A stretch of DNA of 64,000 bases, taken from Hemibagrus wyckioides. Lineage: Eukaryota > Chordata > Actinopteri > Siluriformes > Bagridae. Each line of letters begins with the position of its first letter. Position 1 is the stretch's first letter. Shown one piece after another: positions 24,381 through 35,729 of the stretch. The notes under the pieces were generated by a model. That model was not told the DNA's origin, did no database searches, and was given only the letters and a program-made list of their open reading frames with translations. Position numbers and translations under genes: made by a program. Location: NCBI RefSeq assembly GCF_019097595.1, contig NC_080722.1:22483130-22547129 (forward strand). The letters are read 5' to 3'.

Positions 24381-26904
24381 TAAAAGCAGAACGTCTGGAA
24401 GGAGACTATGCAGTAGGAGTTTGTCTCACTTGCCAAATGAGCCTTTATAATCGAAGAGAGAGCTGTGTCAATTATGTAGTGTGCCGCCAGAAAATTTTGA
24501 GTGGCCACACACCTTATACAGACTTTCTGGCAATGATGTTGGCAGCAGAAGCCCAGTAGTAAAACTGGGAATGCTGACCAACAGCATTCTCTGTTGTTGC
24601 CTGTTGCTGCCATCACTGAAAAGCCATGATGCATTCTACTTAGCAGATTGGACCTTCTGTCCTATGGACCAGATGACCACACTTGAGCCCTTGTGAGCCC
24701 TTGCCACCATACTGGCATTGTAAAAAAAATAAGATACATGCTTGTGTGAGTGAATGCTTCATCTATGTACTGGTTGTATGCAGACATGTGGAAAATTTTC
24801 CACTGTGATGTGAAATGGATTACTGACCCCTTATTTTGCACTGTAAAAATGTTTGAAGCTTTTGATAGAAGTTGGCTAGAAGTGACTATGCAAATGACTA
24901 AAAGTACATTTGTCTGCAATGACTTTAGAAAAGTGACAGATTGACAGTGTGCTGATGAGCATGCATGAACTGGTCAAAGCCAGTTCTTAAAGATGGGGTA
25001 CGTATTTATCCTTTCTTCAGAAAACTACCATCCAACAGTGGGACTTAGACCTGATGCTAAGCAATATGTGCGACTTGGCATATGAACCTCTTAGCCAGCC
25101 ACAAGTCCAATCTAAATACTACAGTAGTTCCAAAGGAAACCTCCCTGGCGGTCTTACACTCAATTATAGAACCATGGCTACATGCATAACCTTCTTGTTT
25201 TATAAGTATAACATGATTCCTCAGGTTTCACAGTTGAAGCATTTGTACATTACATATAATCTTGTTTGTCTGATATGGATCTTTTACTGTACTCATGAGA
25301 AGTGTAAACCTCATAAATCTGTTGTCAGCACTGATGGACTAGATACGGAACAGACCAACATTCAAAAAGGGGTTGCTTCCACTTTATTCTGGTTCTTCAT
25401 GAAGCATACACTATATACAGGGAAAAGACAAGGACAGGTCTGTTTTGCAGGGGTACTTAGAAGATGTATTTGAATAGCAATTATGCCAAATAGACAAAGC
25501 AGTTTTCCCTGGTTTTTATCTGGAAAATACAAATTACAAATTCATCTGGTGCTCTCACAATCTGCTCGCCTTACCTGTAATCCAAGGAGGAGTTTTTGAT
25601 CCCCAGTCAAATTACTATTATTATTATTTATATTATTATTCATTTTTAACACATTGATGAGGACTTGGACTAGAATGTCTAAAACGTTTGCCCAGGGCAT
25701 TTATCTAAACTAAAAGACAGTGTGGATTTTGGCCTCTCACCAACTTCCTTTGCAATTGGGGTTCCTTTTTGCTGGCTCTGACTAAATGGCCATTTTGGTT
25801 GATTTTGTCATGAACATCCAAAGGCCATGAAACCTCTGCTAACTACTTATCCTGTGCCAAAATCTCTGTATGTCACTCACACAATTTTCATCAGGGTTTG
25901 GACCTCACCTCATTCTCTCTGACTGGTTCTTGTCAGGATCTGGATGAGAGAGTGTTGCAGAAATATGTGGTGGATTACAACAGCCAGCTACATCACGGGA
26001 GTGGTAAATAGAGCAAAGTGGAAAACATGCCGCTAACATAGCTAGAGAGACATAGTAAAACTCGGTGCCAAGACAAGCATTGATATATTAACAAAACTAT
26101 TAGTGTCAGGTTAAGTTTGAGAATCAACACATTTTGGATTTTTTTTTTATTTTTCTTTGCAGGGGCCTGGTTCCACTTGATTTTTTTGTCTGCCTGCAGT
26201 GAATAGCTTTGACCCAGCTCTGCATGCTATCAGCTATAGGGATGAAAAGTGGATCATCCATCATCAGTATTTAGACATTTGGCCTCCATAACAAAAGCAA
26301 TAATGTGCTCTCACCAGCCTTGTGGCACACCATTTCTCCAGAGAGATGTTGCTCAAATCCACACAAAACAACCACAATTATCAACCAGTTTAAGACACTA
26401 CCCTCTTCTCCCCAAACCACATTTCCATGTTTTCACTCACTGCAGCAAAAGCTGCAGTAATTCACTGCAATTTTTCTGTCATAATCAGTTTTAGACATTA
26501 ATGACAAAGATGAACAACACTTTTCTTAAAGTAAAGCTTGAATCCCATCAGGAAGGCGTTCTGTTGACATGAACATGATGTATGCATTGCAGATGGCCAT
26601 TTGTCTTTGTTCTGCTTTTCTTTTTCTTTTTTTCTTTTTTAAAAAGCAGTTGAACAAAAAAAAATATTACAGATGTGGATTTTAACTTGGAATATCCGTT
26701 GCTTCTCATAAAACTCTTAATTCCTAATCCTTTATTACATGTACTATATATATATCTCCAAGGACTCATCAGTTTTGTAAGGCATAAAAAGAAAATGGAT
26801 CATGCTGTTATAGGAAAATAATACACACCATGCGTAGCCAGATGTGAAGCAGATTATTTTCCAATAATCCAAAAGTCCCAATAATCCCAAAGTATTTCAT
26901 TCTG
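24381..26904. other. Intergenic, nothing identified
   Basis: A run of moderately long open frames on the plus strand (24481-25473) shows no recognisable domain; it may be old repeat sequence. No RNA gene or element was identified. Confidence 0.4.
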
Positions 26905-27170
26905 CTCAGGTTTTAATAGATTAGATTAGATTAGATTAGATTAGATTAGATTAGATTAGATTAGATTAGATTCAACTTTATTGTTACTGCACATGTGGGT
27001 ACAAGGCATCAAAATACAGTTAGCATCTAACCAGAAGTGCATTTCGCAGTGCAAATAATTAGCATATATAATAAGTATATAACAATAAATAATTTGCATA
27101 TATAAACAATATACAAAAATATATAAATAATTTGCATATATAACAGTATATAAACAGTATACAGTATATT
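26905..27170. repeat. Fish interspersed repeat with (TTAGA)n
   Basis: About ten TTAGA units (26921-26971) lead into CAACTTTATTGTTACTGCAC, GTACAAGGCATC and GCATCTAACCAGAAGTGC, a common repeat in fish genomes, then degenerate TATA-rich sequence. Confidence 0.6.
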
Positions 27171-28970
27171 AAGGAACAACATGCCATGCTTTTCAACTGT
27201 GTTAAGTTGTTGTGGAACACTTACAATACAAGTTAGTTCTTCTTATAGCTTATGTTATAATAGCTATAAATTTTCCCCTCATCAACTTATTTGCCAATTT
27301 CTTGAAGTCAGCAAAACAAAACAAAACAAAAAAAACAGTTTATCATATTACAGAATAATCAGGAAGCATAAAGCCTGAAAATGCTGCCCTGCTGTAAAGA
27401 GTTGACACTGGAGACTCCTTCCATAAAATGTTAAATGTTCTCATACAGAAAACGTCTGTTTAGCATTAGCCTTAGATTATGCAGCTCATCCAAATCACTG
27501 TGAACAAGTTATTGCTACAAAAATGATAACGAGCACATTATCAACAAGTCCATTTACAGTACTTTTAGATCAAACATTACCAAACGAACAAGAGTTACTT
27601 AGAATACTACAGATCTACAGATGTGGGCTTGTATTTACGTATGACACAACTGCATCTCAAAGGCCATCTGGTCTTGCTTCCTCTTCTTTTCAGCAGCCAA
27701 ACCAGTTACTGGCTGCTTGTCTGTTTATCTGTGCTTTCACTAAAAGGGAGCGTGACGGCTCATAGGCCAGTGCACTTCTACCTCACTGTTATCAATCACT
27801 TCAAGGGGTTCTCGAACAGGAAAACCATTTTCCCATCATCGTTTCCCATCATCAGCTAGACCGTTAAACTCCACGTTAATGCACCAAATGGCCTCACAAC
27901 ATGCACTCCTTCTTACTCTGCCTTTTCATTTCACTGACTATAAATCAGACTATTCTAAGTAGCTTAAGGGCAGTCAGTGATTTTTCCCTTCTCCCTGATC
28001 TCTAACCTACAAATAATCTGAAATTCTTTACTCAAATGTGGCATTTTAACACTTTCTAACAACAAAACAGGGCAATTGCAGTCTTTTGGGGGTATTTCCT
28101 ATGAGTTCATTGTTAAAAAGAGACTGTTGTAAGCTTTGCTTTAAATCTTGATCTTTGTGTTATGGCACTTTTAGAAACAGCAAACCGCACTTGGCACTGG
28201 GGTATTTCGAGGTTTCTCTAGGCTCAATCAAACATGTATGGAAAAACTCAGCTGTAGATGGTAAACGGAAAGATCAACAAAGTCCTCTTCTTCCATCTCA
28301 GAATAAACATGAAATTCAGGAAACTTTGTGGCTAGTAAGAATAGGAGTGTTTTAATAACTTCAACTTACACTTTTATTTTTTTCTAATTTCTAAACCATG
28401 TGATATAGCTGTTATAGACCATGCACTTCCATTAGTTTAAATAACTCTCTCTCTGTCTCTTTCTGTCTCATAGTTACCTCCACCCTGAAAGAACTGCCTT
28501 TTCTACACCTTGAATAATTCACAGGTTGAATGTAGAAATTTGTGATTATTTATTTATTAATTTTTATAAGTTTTTTACAGCAATATATAAATCTCTGTGG
28601 TGGTGGTGGTGGGGATGGTGAGGGAGCAGGTCATATTTTGTGTTGTCCTAATGATCAAGGGATCAGTGATGTATAATTAAGCTGAACCTGTGTTGTATTT
28701 TTGATTATGCCCTTTGCGTGCAGACTTACTGACCTGCTGAGAACAGGTTGCAATAAATATATTCATATCAATTCCTCCACTACATTCATAAGACACACTG
28801 ATATACCTGGCCATTTATCCATGCACCAGTGTTAGTAAAAAGAACATCCTTGCAGCCACAAAAAACCCATGATATGATGAATATTATAGATATTTAACTG
28901 GAATCTGCCAAAATGTTTGGATTTAAAAGCAACATATTGTGTCATAAAATTTCTACAAAATAGGACATAT
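27171..28970. other. Intergenic, nothing recognised
   Basis: AT-rich with a short (GGT)n near 28598-28615. No gene seen. Confidence 0.5.
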
Positions 28971-28977
28971 TGGTTAA

Positions 28978-29182
28978 CTGATTTCTTTTTTTGGCAGACA
29001 TTTCTGGATTTTGCAGAAATGAATGCAAATGAATACAAACTTTGCTATATTTTGAAATTTTTCAAAAGCACCACAGATGTTCTGCAGATGGGCCAAGATG
29101 CATTCAATCACATGAGTACAGCGATCAAATTTTCTTCACTGTTAGAAGTTAAAAGAAGAATCCTGAATCACATAATATGTAC
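28978..29182. repeat. Dispersed repeat family D, copy 1
   Basis: Shares the ordered blocks GGATTTTGCAGAAATGAATG, GCAGATGGGCCAAGA, GAGTACAGCGATCA and AAGAAGAATCCTGAATCACA with the copies at 48958 and 55749. Confidence 0.65.
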
Positions 29183-29714
29183 ACTTAACAATTAACAAAA
29201 ACATTATTAGAAATATAAAACATCAGTATATTTACACATAGTACCGTATATTTATATGTATATGACTCACACTGCCCTTTTATTACTGAACAACATGTCA
29301 GTCAGCAGAGTGCCAGCAATCTGTTGTTTTGAATAAAATTAAAAAAAGTTAACAGAAAGGAATTGCGTTTTGTAGAAAATATGAGCACATGTGCTGTATT
29401 CTTTAATGCTGTCTTTGTCATTAGACTGAAATATCTACCTAACTGACTTTATTCATTTCGAATCTTTCATCTCATACTCTTGAATCTTTTACACAGACTA
29501 CAAGACTTCAAGTCTCCAGCTCTGGCAAACTCCCATAATGTAGACTTAAATATCTCAAAAAGTAAAATAAATTGTGCAAGTTGGAGGATGAATTTTCAAG
29601 ACTTGCATTTCTAGCCATTTCAGTACCCAATTGCCAAAGCCAGAAGGCCTCAATTGAGCATCTGCAGGCAAGCCAAGGCTTTTTTATTTTTTTATTTTTT
29701 ATTAGTTTTGTTGA

Positions 29715-29940
29715 GTTTCGTTTTTAACTGCATCTCTCATACGACCTACAAAGATCAACCCTGAAATATTTACCAGGGGAGTGAAATATGATTCACTGTA
29801 GCATGATAATGCTTTTCACTCCCTGGGGGAAGCCTGATGGTATGGAGCTGGAAAACAGCGTGGAGCCGCAAATTGGAATTAAGTGGCATGACGCAATTAC
29901 ATTAACGAAAAAAAACTGAGCGACAATTAAACGTAACAAA
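29715..29940. other. Candidate conserved noncoding element
   Basis: A complex stretch free of simple repeats in an otherwise AT-rich region, with several homeodomain-type TAAT/ATTA cores (GCAATTACATTAACG, GAATTAAGTGGCATGACGC). No reading frame and no known repeat. It resembles fish conserved noncoding elements only in appearance; conservation is not shown. Confidence 0.2.
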
Positions 29941-30699
29941 TCTTGTAGTCTTGTCAGACTTATAGTGGTTACTACTCTCTGCTGTTCATGAACTACTATA
30001 CAATAAAAAAGATTATATTAACTGATATATGGGTAAATAAATTATGCATTTTATATAGAAATGTCTTTCCTGAATAAGTTTAAACACACTTTATTTCCCT
30101 GATGCAAGAGCAATAGTACAGCTTCCTAAAATATTCCCAAATAGCACATTTAACATCAGTACTAAATGCTATATTAAAAGGATTTTTAAATAATTGCACA
30201 CACACACACACACACGCACAAAAGCACTTTGAATCCAAGGCATGGTAAAGCAATATTCCAGCTGTGATCTAGCTTCTTGGTATACTCATGTATTTTTTTG
30301 GGTAAAAATCCGATCTGCAGCAGGGTGACCAGCTTTCCACAGTTCATATATTTGATTATTAGCATCTGGGGATTTTCCAGACATTGGTGTCTGATTCCCA
30401 AAGTCAGATTCAGTAATTAAATTGTCTGAGGATGAAATACATTCCTGGGTTTAATTTCCATGAAGATATTTTTTTTGTTTGTTTTTCTTCTCTCCTCGAA
30501 TACGTTTCATGTGATGAGTGTTTTTACATTTAAAGTGAAGTGGAGTGCCTTTTAATTGTTTAAACAGTGCTGGTTTAATGGTATTTGTGCCTGTGCATTC
30601 ATTTAAGCTGATTGATTCTAGTCTATAAAAGTTTCACAACTGGAACCTGGTCTGGTAAAATAGGGACAGATAATATTATAATATTTTCCCCAAAGTTCC

Positions 30700-30993
30700 A
30701 TTTTAGCACAAGGCTTTTGTTTTTAAATCAGTTTGTGGTTGAGTAAGCTTGTGGCTAAGGATATTTCCTACACATCTATGTACAGCATGCACATCTAGCC
30801 CCTGTGTTAATGCATCCAGTAGGTCCCTCAGGGCCCCATATCCTGATGAATTGCTCAGAGCATTCATGAGCCAAGTGACGAATGACACGTTTATATTGTG
30901 GCTAGAGCACAACTCTGCAGCAGGAGCAAAATGATCCGAAACTCTGACTACCGGCAGTTGAAAAGACAATATTATTGTAACACCACACCACAC
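30700..30993 (-). other. Unidentified exon-like reading frame
   Basis: A minus-strand frame of about 96 codons reads like ordinary globular protein: VSDHFAPAAELCSSHN, then FVTWLMNALSNSSGYGAL, RDLLDALTQGLDVHAV and HRCVGNILSHKL. It ends with TAA at 30700-30702. A possible acceptor (CTGCCGGTAG) lies just upstream at about 30953. No partner exon was found and I do not recognise the family. It could be a terminal exon, a gene relic or chance. Confidence 0.25.
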
Positions 30994-31330
30994 AGGTTTG
31001 ATTCAGTGTAGGATAGACACAATGACACAAATAGGGATGAAAAATCTGAATCTTTAGTTCTGAGACACTTTTAAATTGTAAATACTGTATATTTAAGACA
31101 AACTTAAAATTAATATATTATATATTAATATATAAATTAATACTTTGCTAATTTGAAGTCATTTAAGCATTGTGCCTTTAATACTCAGGTGTGTTGGGAA
31201 ACTATATAGGCCAGTGGCTTTAGGATGTGGGAATAGAAAGCTGTATGTATTGTCTTCCCACATTCCCCCATTGACAGGAGGATGTATGTGCATAAAAACA
31301 TCATGGCAGTAGAAATGCAATGGTTATTTT

Positions 31331-31610
31331 CAATTCAATTCAATTCAATTCAATTCAATTTATTTGTATAGTGCCTTTTACAATGGACATTGTCTCAAAG
31401 CAGCTTTACAAAAGTAGAGAAACAGAGAAAGGAGAATTTTTTTTTTCTTAAATTAAATTATGAAACTATTTTATCCCTATTTTGTCCCTAATGAGAAGCC
31501 TGCGGCGACGGTGGCAAGGAAAAACTCCCTGTGAGGATATGAGGAAAAAACCTTGAGAGGAACCAGGCTCAGAAGGGAACCCATCCTCCTTTGGGTGACA
31601 CTGGTGAGTA
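31331..31610. repeat. High-copy teleost interspersed repeat
   Basis: (CAATT)n leads into TATTTGTATAGTGCC, GACATTGTCTCAAAGCAGC, then CGACGGTGGCAAGGAAAAAC and CTTGAGAGGAACCAGGCTC. This is a very common repeat in otophysan fish. Copies in the opposite orientation lie at 34795 and 49425. Confidence 0.75.
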
Positions 31611-31739
31611 AATAATGTAAATGTAACTAATTAATGTCCTTTCTACAACAGCAATCAATGGTATTTGTTGCTAACCATCATAAATCATAAATAAATAACA
31701 ATTCCTCATTCTAATAAAAACATATGACAAAATGGACTG

Positions 31740-31930
31740 AAATTTCATGTCCTGACACTGGGTCACATGGAGGTTTGAGTCTATTCCAGTAGACTTGGGG
31801 CACAAGGCAGGAGACACCTTAGACAGGAAGCCAACTCATCAAAGGAGACAATAAAAAAAGCCCCAAAGTATGGGGAGAACATGCAAACACAGGTGGGAAT
31901 TACACCCTTAACCCTGGAGGTACAAGGTTG
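31740..31930 (-). repeat. SINE-tail-like repeat fragment
   Basis: Inverted relative to the element at 13118: GTCTATTCCAGTAGACTTGG, GGCACAAGGCAGGAGACACC and GGGGAGAACATGCAAACAC are the usual blocks of this fish repeat. Confidence 0.6.
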
Positions 31931-33828
31931 ACACAATGCATTCAGCCAATTATATGAGGGTTTCACATAATCAAGTCACTGGCATAGAAACAGTTGGGGA
32001 GCATCGCCTTGATTCAGGTTCCACTATGCTTTAAACTAAGGCCTGTAATTAAAAGCTGTTATACGGAATTCAATATTTGGAATATTAGAGTTCATAATAT
32101 CAGGCTTAGCTTTTATACAGCTGGCAAAACACAGGATTATTACAGAAACTGAAACAATTACTGGCAGCAAATAATGGCATCAGGTTTTATGATGTGTTTT
32201 AGGCAAGCATATATTTTATCTTTAGTTAATTATATAGCTTTGACTCATAGAAACCACATTCTTCAAAGTTAAGGCTTTTCTAAATGACTTGAAGAAATGT
32301 TTTTTTTTTTTTTTTAATCAGGGTTAATCAGGTTAACGGTGTTCTGGTTCTGTAAAAGTGAAAAAAAAAAAGAATTTTGCCAATCAAGAATATAATTACT
32401 CCAGCATTCTGACCAAGATGAAATATAATAAACAAGGGTAGTCATTTAACATTCAGCAAGTTTTGCTCTGTATGCAAAAAAAATAAAAAAAATAAAATAA
32501 AATAATAATAATAATAATAATAATATAAAGCTGATTTAAAGTCTTTTGTTTCTTAAAACAACTTCAATTCCAGCAGAAAAAACTGAAAAAACAAACAAAA
32601 AAACAATAGCAATATCTAGTTCAATGCATATGGATTGGTTTCAAACCTTTCAAGCCTCAAGGATTTTTACTTTAACATAAACACTGTTTATGTTAAAAGC
32701 AATTTTTCAAATCAACTCCATCCATGGACTTTTTTCCAGAACACAGCACAGTCTACAGACAAAGCTGCCCTGTACTACATTTTCCAAAGCCTATCCTTTC
32801 TCAATCTCTGGACTTCTGATCACATTCCCCCATTCCCAGTCACATACATACAAAATGTTTTTCACTCACTAACACATTCCCAAGCCATGTTTATATATTG
32901 CTATTTTTTGATCACCAAATCTTGACTGTGATCCTGAGGGATGTTTACAATTTTTCTGCTTCCCTTCCATTAAAAGTGAAACTAACTGCACTTGTATTTG
33001 TTTCCACCTCACACTTGTGACACACTTGTGTTCTATACATTAAATGATCAGATACATTACTGTGCAAATTTTGTTTGTAATGTTTATTGTATGACTTCTG
33101 CATTATTGAGTCAATAAAAACATAGATTCCAAAAATGACTTTTTAGACCACAATCATAATGAAGTCTATCTAATTTTATCTGCAAGAAAAGAAGCAGGTA
33201 TGACAGTCAGAGTCTTCTGAAGAACGTCTTCCTCTACGTGCAAAACTGTGTGTGTTGTTCAGTGTGATGGACTGGTATTCCATCTATAATTTCTGGCTTT
33301 AATATTAATGGTAGGTTTATATCAATGGGCTTTTTCTGATACATTATCATTTCTACTGTAACAGCTAATTCACAGGGATTTATAGTGTGGACATTACACA
33401 TAATCTAAGACCTATAGAGTGTTATCTACCAAACAAAGACTTTTATGTAACATTTTTGGTAGGAATCTCCAGTGTCATCTTTGTAACAGTCAGTAAATTT
33501 TCATCTTCAGGACACCGGTCATGTTTCTTGGTATGTCTGTATGTCTTTGTCTTTACCTGGAAGAATAAAAGAAAGGCTGGTAATTTATAGCTGCTATAAA
33601 ATAAATGATAACAGAAACTCACTTGGTTCATGGAGGATCTGTGCTGCTGTTTTACAAAAATATTCCACATAATCACACTACCTCAGCATGGATTGGGTTC
33701 ATATAACAGACATTGGGTATTCTGTATATATAACAGTACACCTCTGATGGCAGCTTGGCTGCAGGGTAAATCAAAAATTTCTATTAATGTGCTCATTTTA
33801 ATGCGTTATCCCCTTGGACATGGGCATT
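31931..33828. other. Intergenic with an (AAT)n microsatellite
   Basis: A-rich and (AAT)n repeats at 32476-32527. No gene was recognised in the rest. Confidence 0.5.
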
Positions 33829-34216
33829 GCTAGGCCATTTTTAGGGGGCTTTAGCCCCCCTAACCTTTCTACTCAGCCCCCCTAAAATTGTGCGATTCTT
33901 CATAAACTGTACACAGATTTGTGATCTCGTCAGTCCCCTTTAAATTTCATATGAACATGGCGGCAGACTTCGGCTCCTCCACGTCTTTCAGCGCGTTCTT
34001 CAATCCACAGACCGTGGTGTTTTAGAACGAGGATCAGAGGACAAGTGTGTGTGTGTGTTTGTGTGTTATCAGGAAGACTCGTATTTGGCTTGCTCAGTAC
34101 TCAAATGCAATACAGTGGAATGCTGCAATAAGTTTACCATCCTACCCTGTTAGTCAAAGGTTTATTTTATTTTATTTTATTTTATTTTATTTTATTTTAT
34201 TTTATTTTATTTTATT

Positions 34217-34275
<59 letters not shown>

Positions 34276-34349
34276 TTTTTTATTTTCAATATTATACCCT
34301 CATTGGGGGCTGAGCCCCCCCTTAAATGAAAATCCTAAAATCGTCCCTG
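33829..34349. mobile_element. Short hAT-like non-autonomous transposon
   Basis: A perfect 8-bp duplication, CCCTTGGA, flanks the unit at 33821-33828 and 34350-34357, as hAT transposition produces. The ends are imperfect inverted repeats starting CA, each leading into a GGGGGGC...AGCCCCCC hairpin-like block. At 521 bp it has no transposase. It carries a (TTTTA)n/(TTTA)n tract at 34161-34279. Confidence 0.8.
34161..34279. repeat. (TTTTA)n then (TTTA)n microsatellite
   Basis: About 118 bases within the hAT-like element. Confidence 0.95.
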
Positions 34350-34794
34350 CCCTTGGATAATTTTGTCAAAAATGCAACAGTTTTAAAGTCCTGTATGTTC
34401 TTATTGAGAGAAAGTAGAATAGTCAACACATAGTACAGAGGAGTCTCATCATTTTCTAGCATCCTTGTGGTATGCACATGAGAATTAAAAAATAGCCAAT
34501 TGCTGTAATAATTTAGTGAGCTAAAACACTGTACAGGAAGATGGAAGAATGGATTTCAGTAAATATCAGCAGATTCAGAAAGCAAATGTGACACAAGATC
34601 CAAATCATACCTAAAACTCCACCACAAACTACATCAGTAACTGCAAGCTGAAGTTTTTGGAGTGGCCCTCACAGTCCCCTGACTTCAACATAATTGAAAA
34701 TAATGTTTGTAGAAAGATTGTAAACATTCTGTGCCTGCAAGATAGAGTAAAAATATGACAGGGGAAATGATTAATAATCTCACTTTCCGGTGGG

Positions 34795-34970
34795 TTACCT
34801 TTTGAGTCCGGTTCCTCTCAAGGATGGTTCATCACATTTTCAGGGAGCTTTTTCTCATCACTATCGCAACTGCCTCATGCCTGAAAATGAATTTTTATAT
34901 ACGTATTTCTATAAAGCTTTTTTGTGACCATTGTTAAAGTTCTATGCAAATCAACTGAATTGAATATGCA
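34795..34970. repeat. High-copy teleost repeat, inverted copy
   Basis: CGGTTCCTCTCAAGGATGG, CAGGGAGCTTTTTCTCATC and GTTAAAGTTCTATGCAAATC match the reverse of the repeat at 31331. A further worn fragment lies at about 35390-35450. Confidence 0.6.
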
Positions 34971-35634
34971 AAGAAGAGTGGGTGAAAATGTAACTATATA
35001 AGAATATAAGCATTTGCAAGCTGTAATATCTGCTAAAGGGTGTGTTACTAAGTCTCAGTATCTTTGCTATTTGCAAAATAGTTTGCTTGCAGAGGTTGTT
35101 TTTATATTATCATGTGTTATGAGTTAATTATTATATTTATTATTACTGTTCATTACCATTTGAATAATTTCTGTCCTAAACAAAGTCAAAACACAGACAC
35201 ACCTGTGTTATTTTGTACCTTGGTGTTCTTTCTGAGGCAGGATGTGGATATGATAACCTAGTTCTTCTTTTGTGGAGGATTAATGCCTCACATCCATGCA
35301 GAGATGCAGATCAGGGGATAAAACACACCAATTCCAGCTCTGAGTATCAACTGATGAACCAAATGCATGATCAGCATTCCTTTATTACGATTAAATTCTA
35401 TTCAGTTTTATTTGCCTAGCTTTTGTCACAAAGCAGATTTACAGAAATAAATATAATATTTATACAATTTCCTTAACCTGTGCAGTGTAGCCCAGGTTGA
35501 AAGAAATTTACACAATGTAATACTGAAACATGCCCAACAGTTCCAACACTTCCACCCACTGGTCCTATAAAAACCAGAACGAAAACCTTAATACGGGGGT
35601 GACAAACAAGTGAGGAAAATGTGGAAGCATTTAC

Positions 35635-35729
35635 CTGTCTTAGGTTCACAACATCCTGCAGCATGAAGTGGATCCTAGACATGGTTTCCTCTGCTTCATG
35701 ATTTGCTCCATCTGGTGGAAGTACAAGAC
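35635..35729 (-). pseudogene. eIF4G-like MIF4G-domain fragment, frameshifted
   Basis: The minus strand reads YFHQMEQIMKQRK, then shifts by one base and reads MSRIHFMLQDVVNLRQ. Together these match the well-conserved segment at the end of the eIF4G MIF4G (HEAT) domain, which binds eIF4A in translation initiation. The shift falls in a run of A and is explained by one missing base. A GTAAAT donor-like site follows directly. No neighbouring exon of eIF4G was found, so this looks like a displaced relic rather than a gene. Confidence 0.6.

Noticed and set aside
24481..25473. Series of plus-strand open frames as a hidden gene
   Set aside because: No recognisable domain, no consistent splice phases, and part of the region belongs next to an unclassified repeat.
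31331..31610. Possible CRISPR-like or regularly spaced repeat array from the (CAATT)n start
   Set aside because: It is a simple tandem repeat leading into a known type of fish interspersed repeat; no spacer structure, and the genome is a vertebrate.
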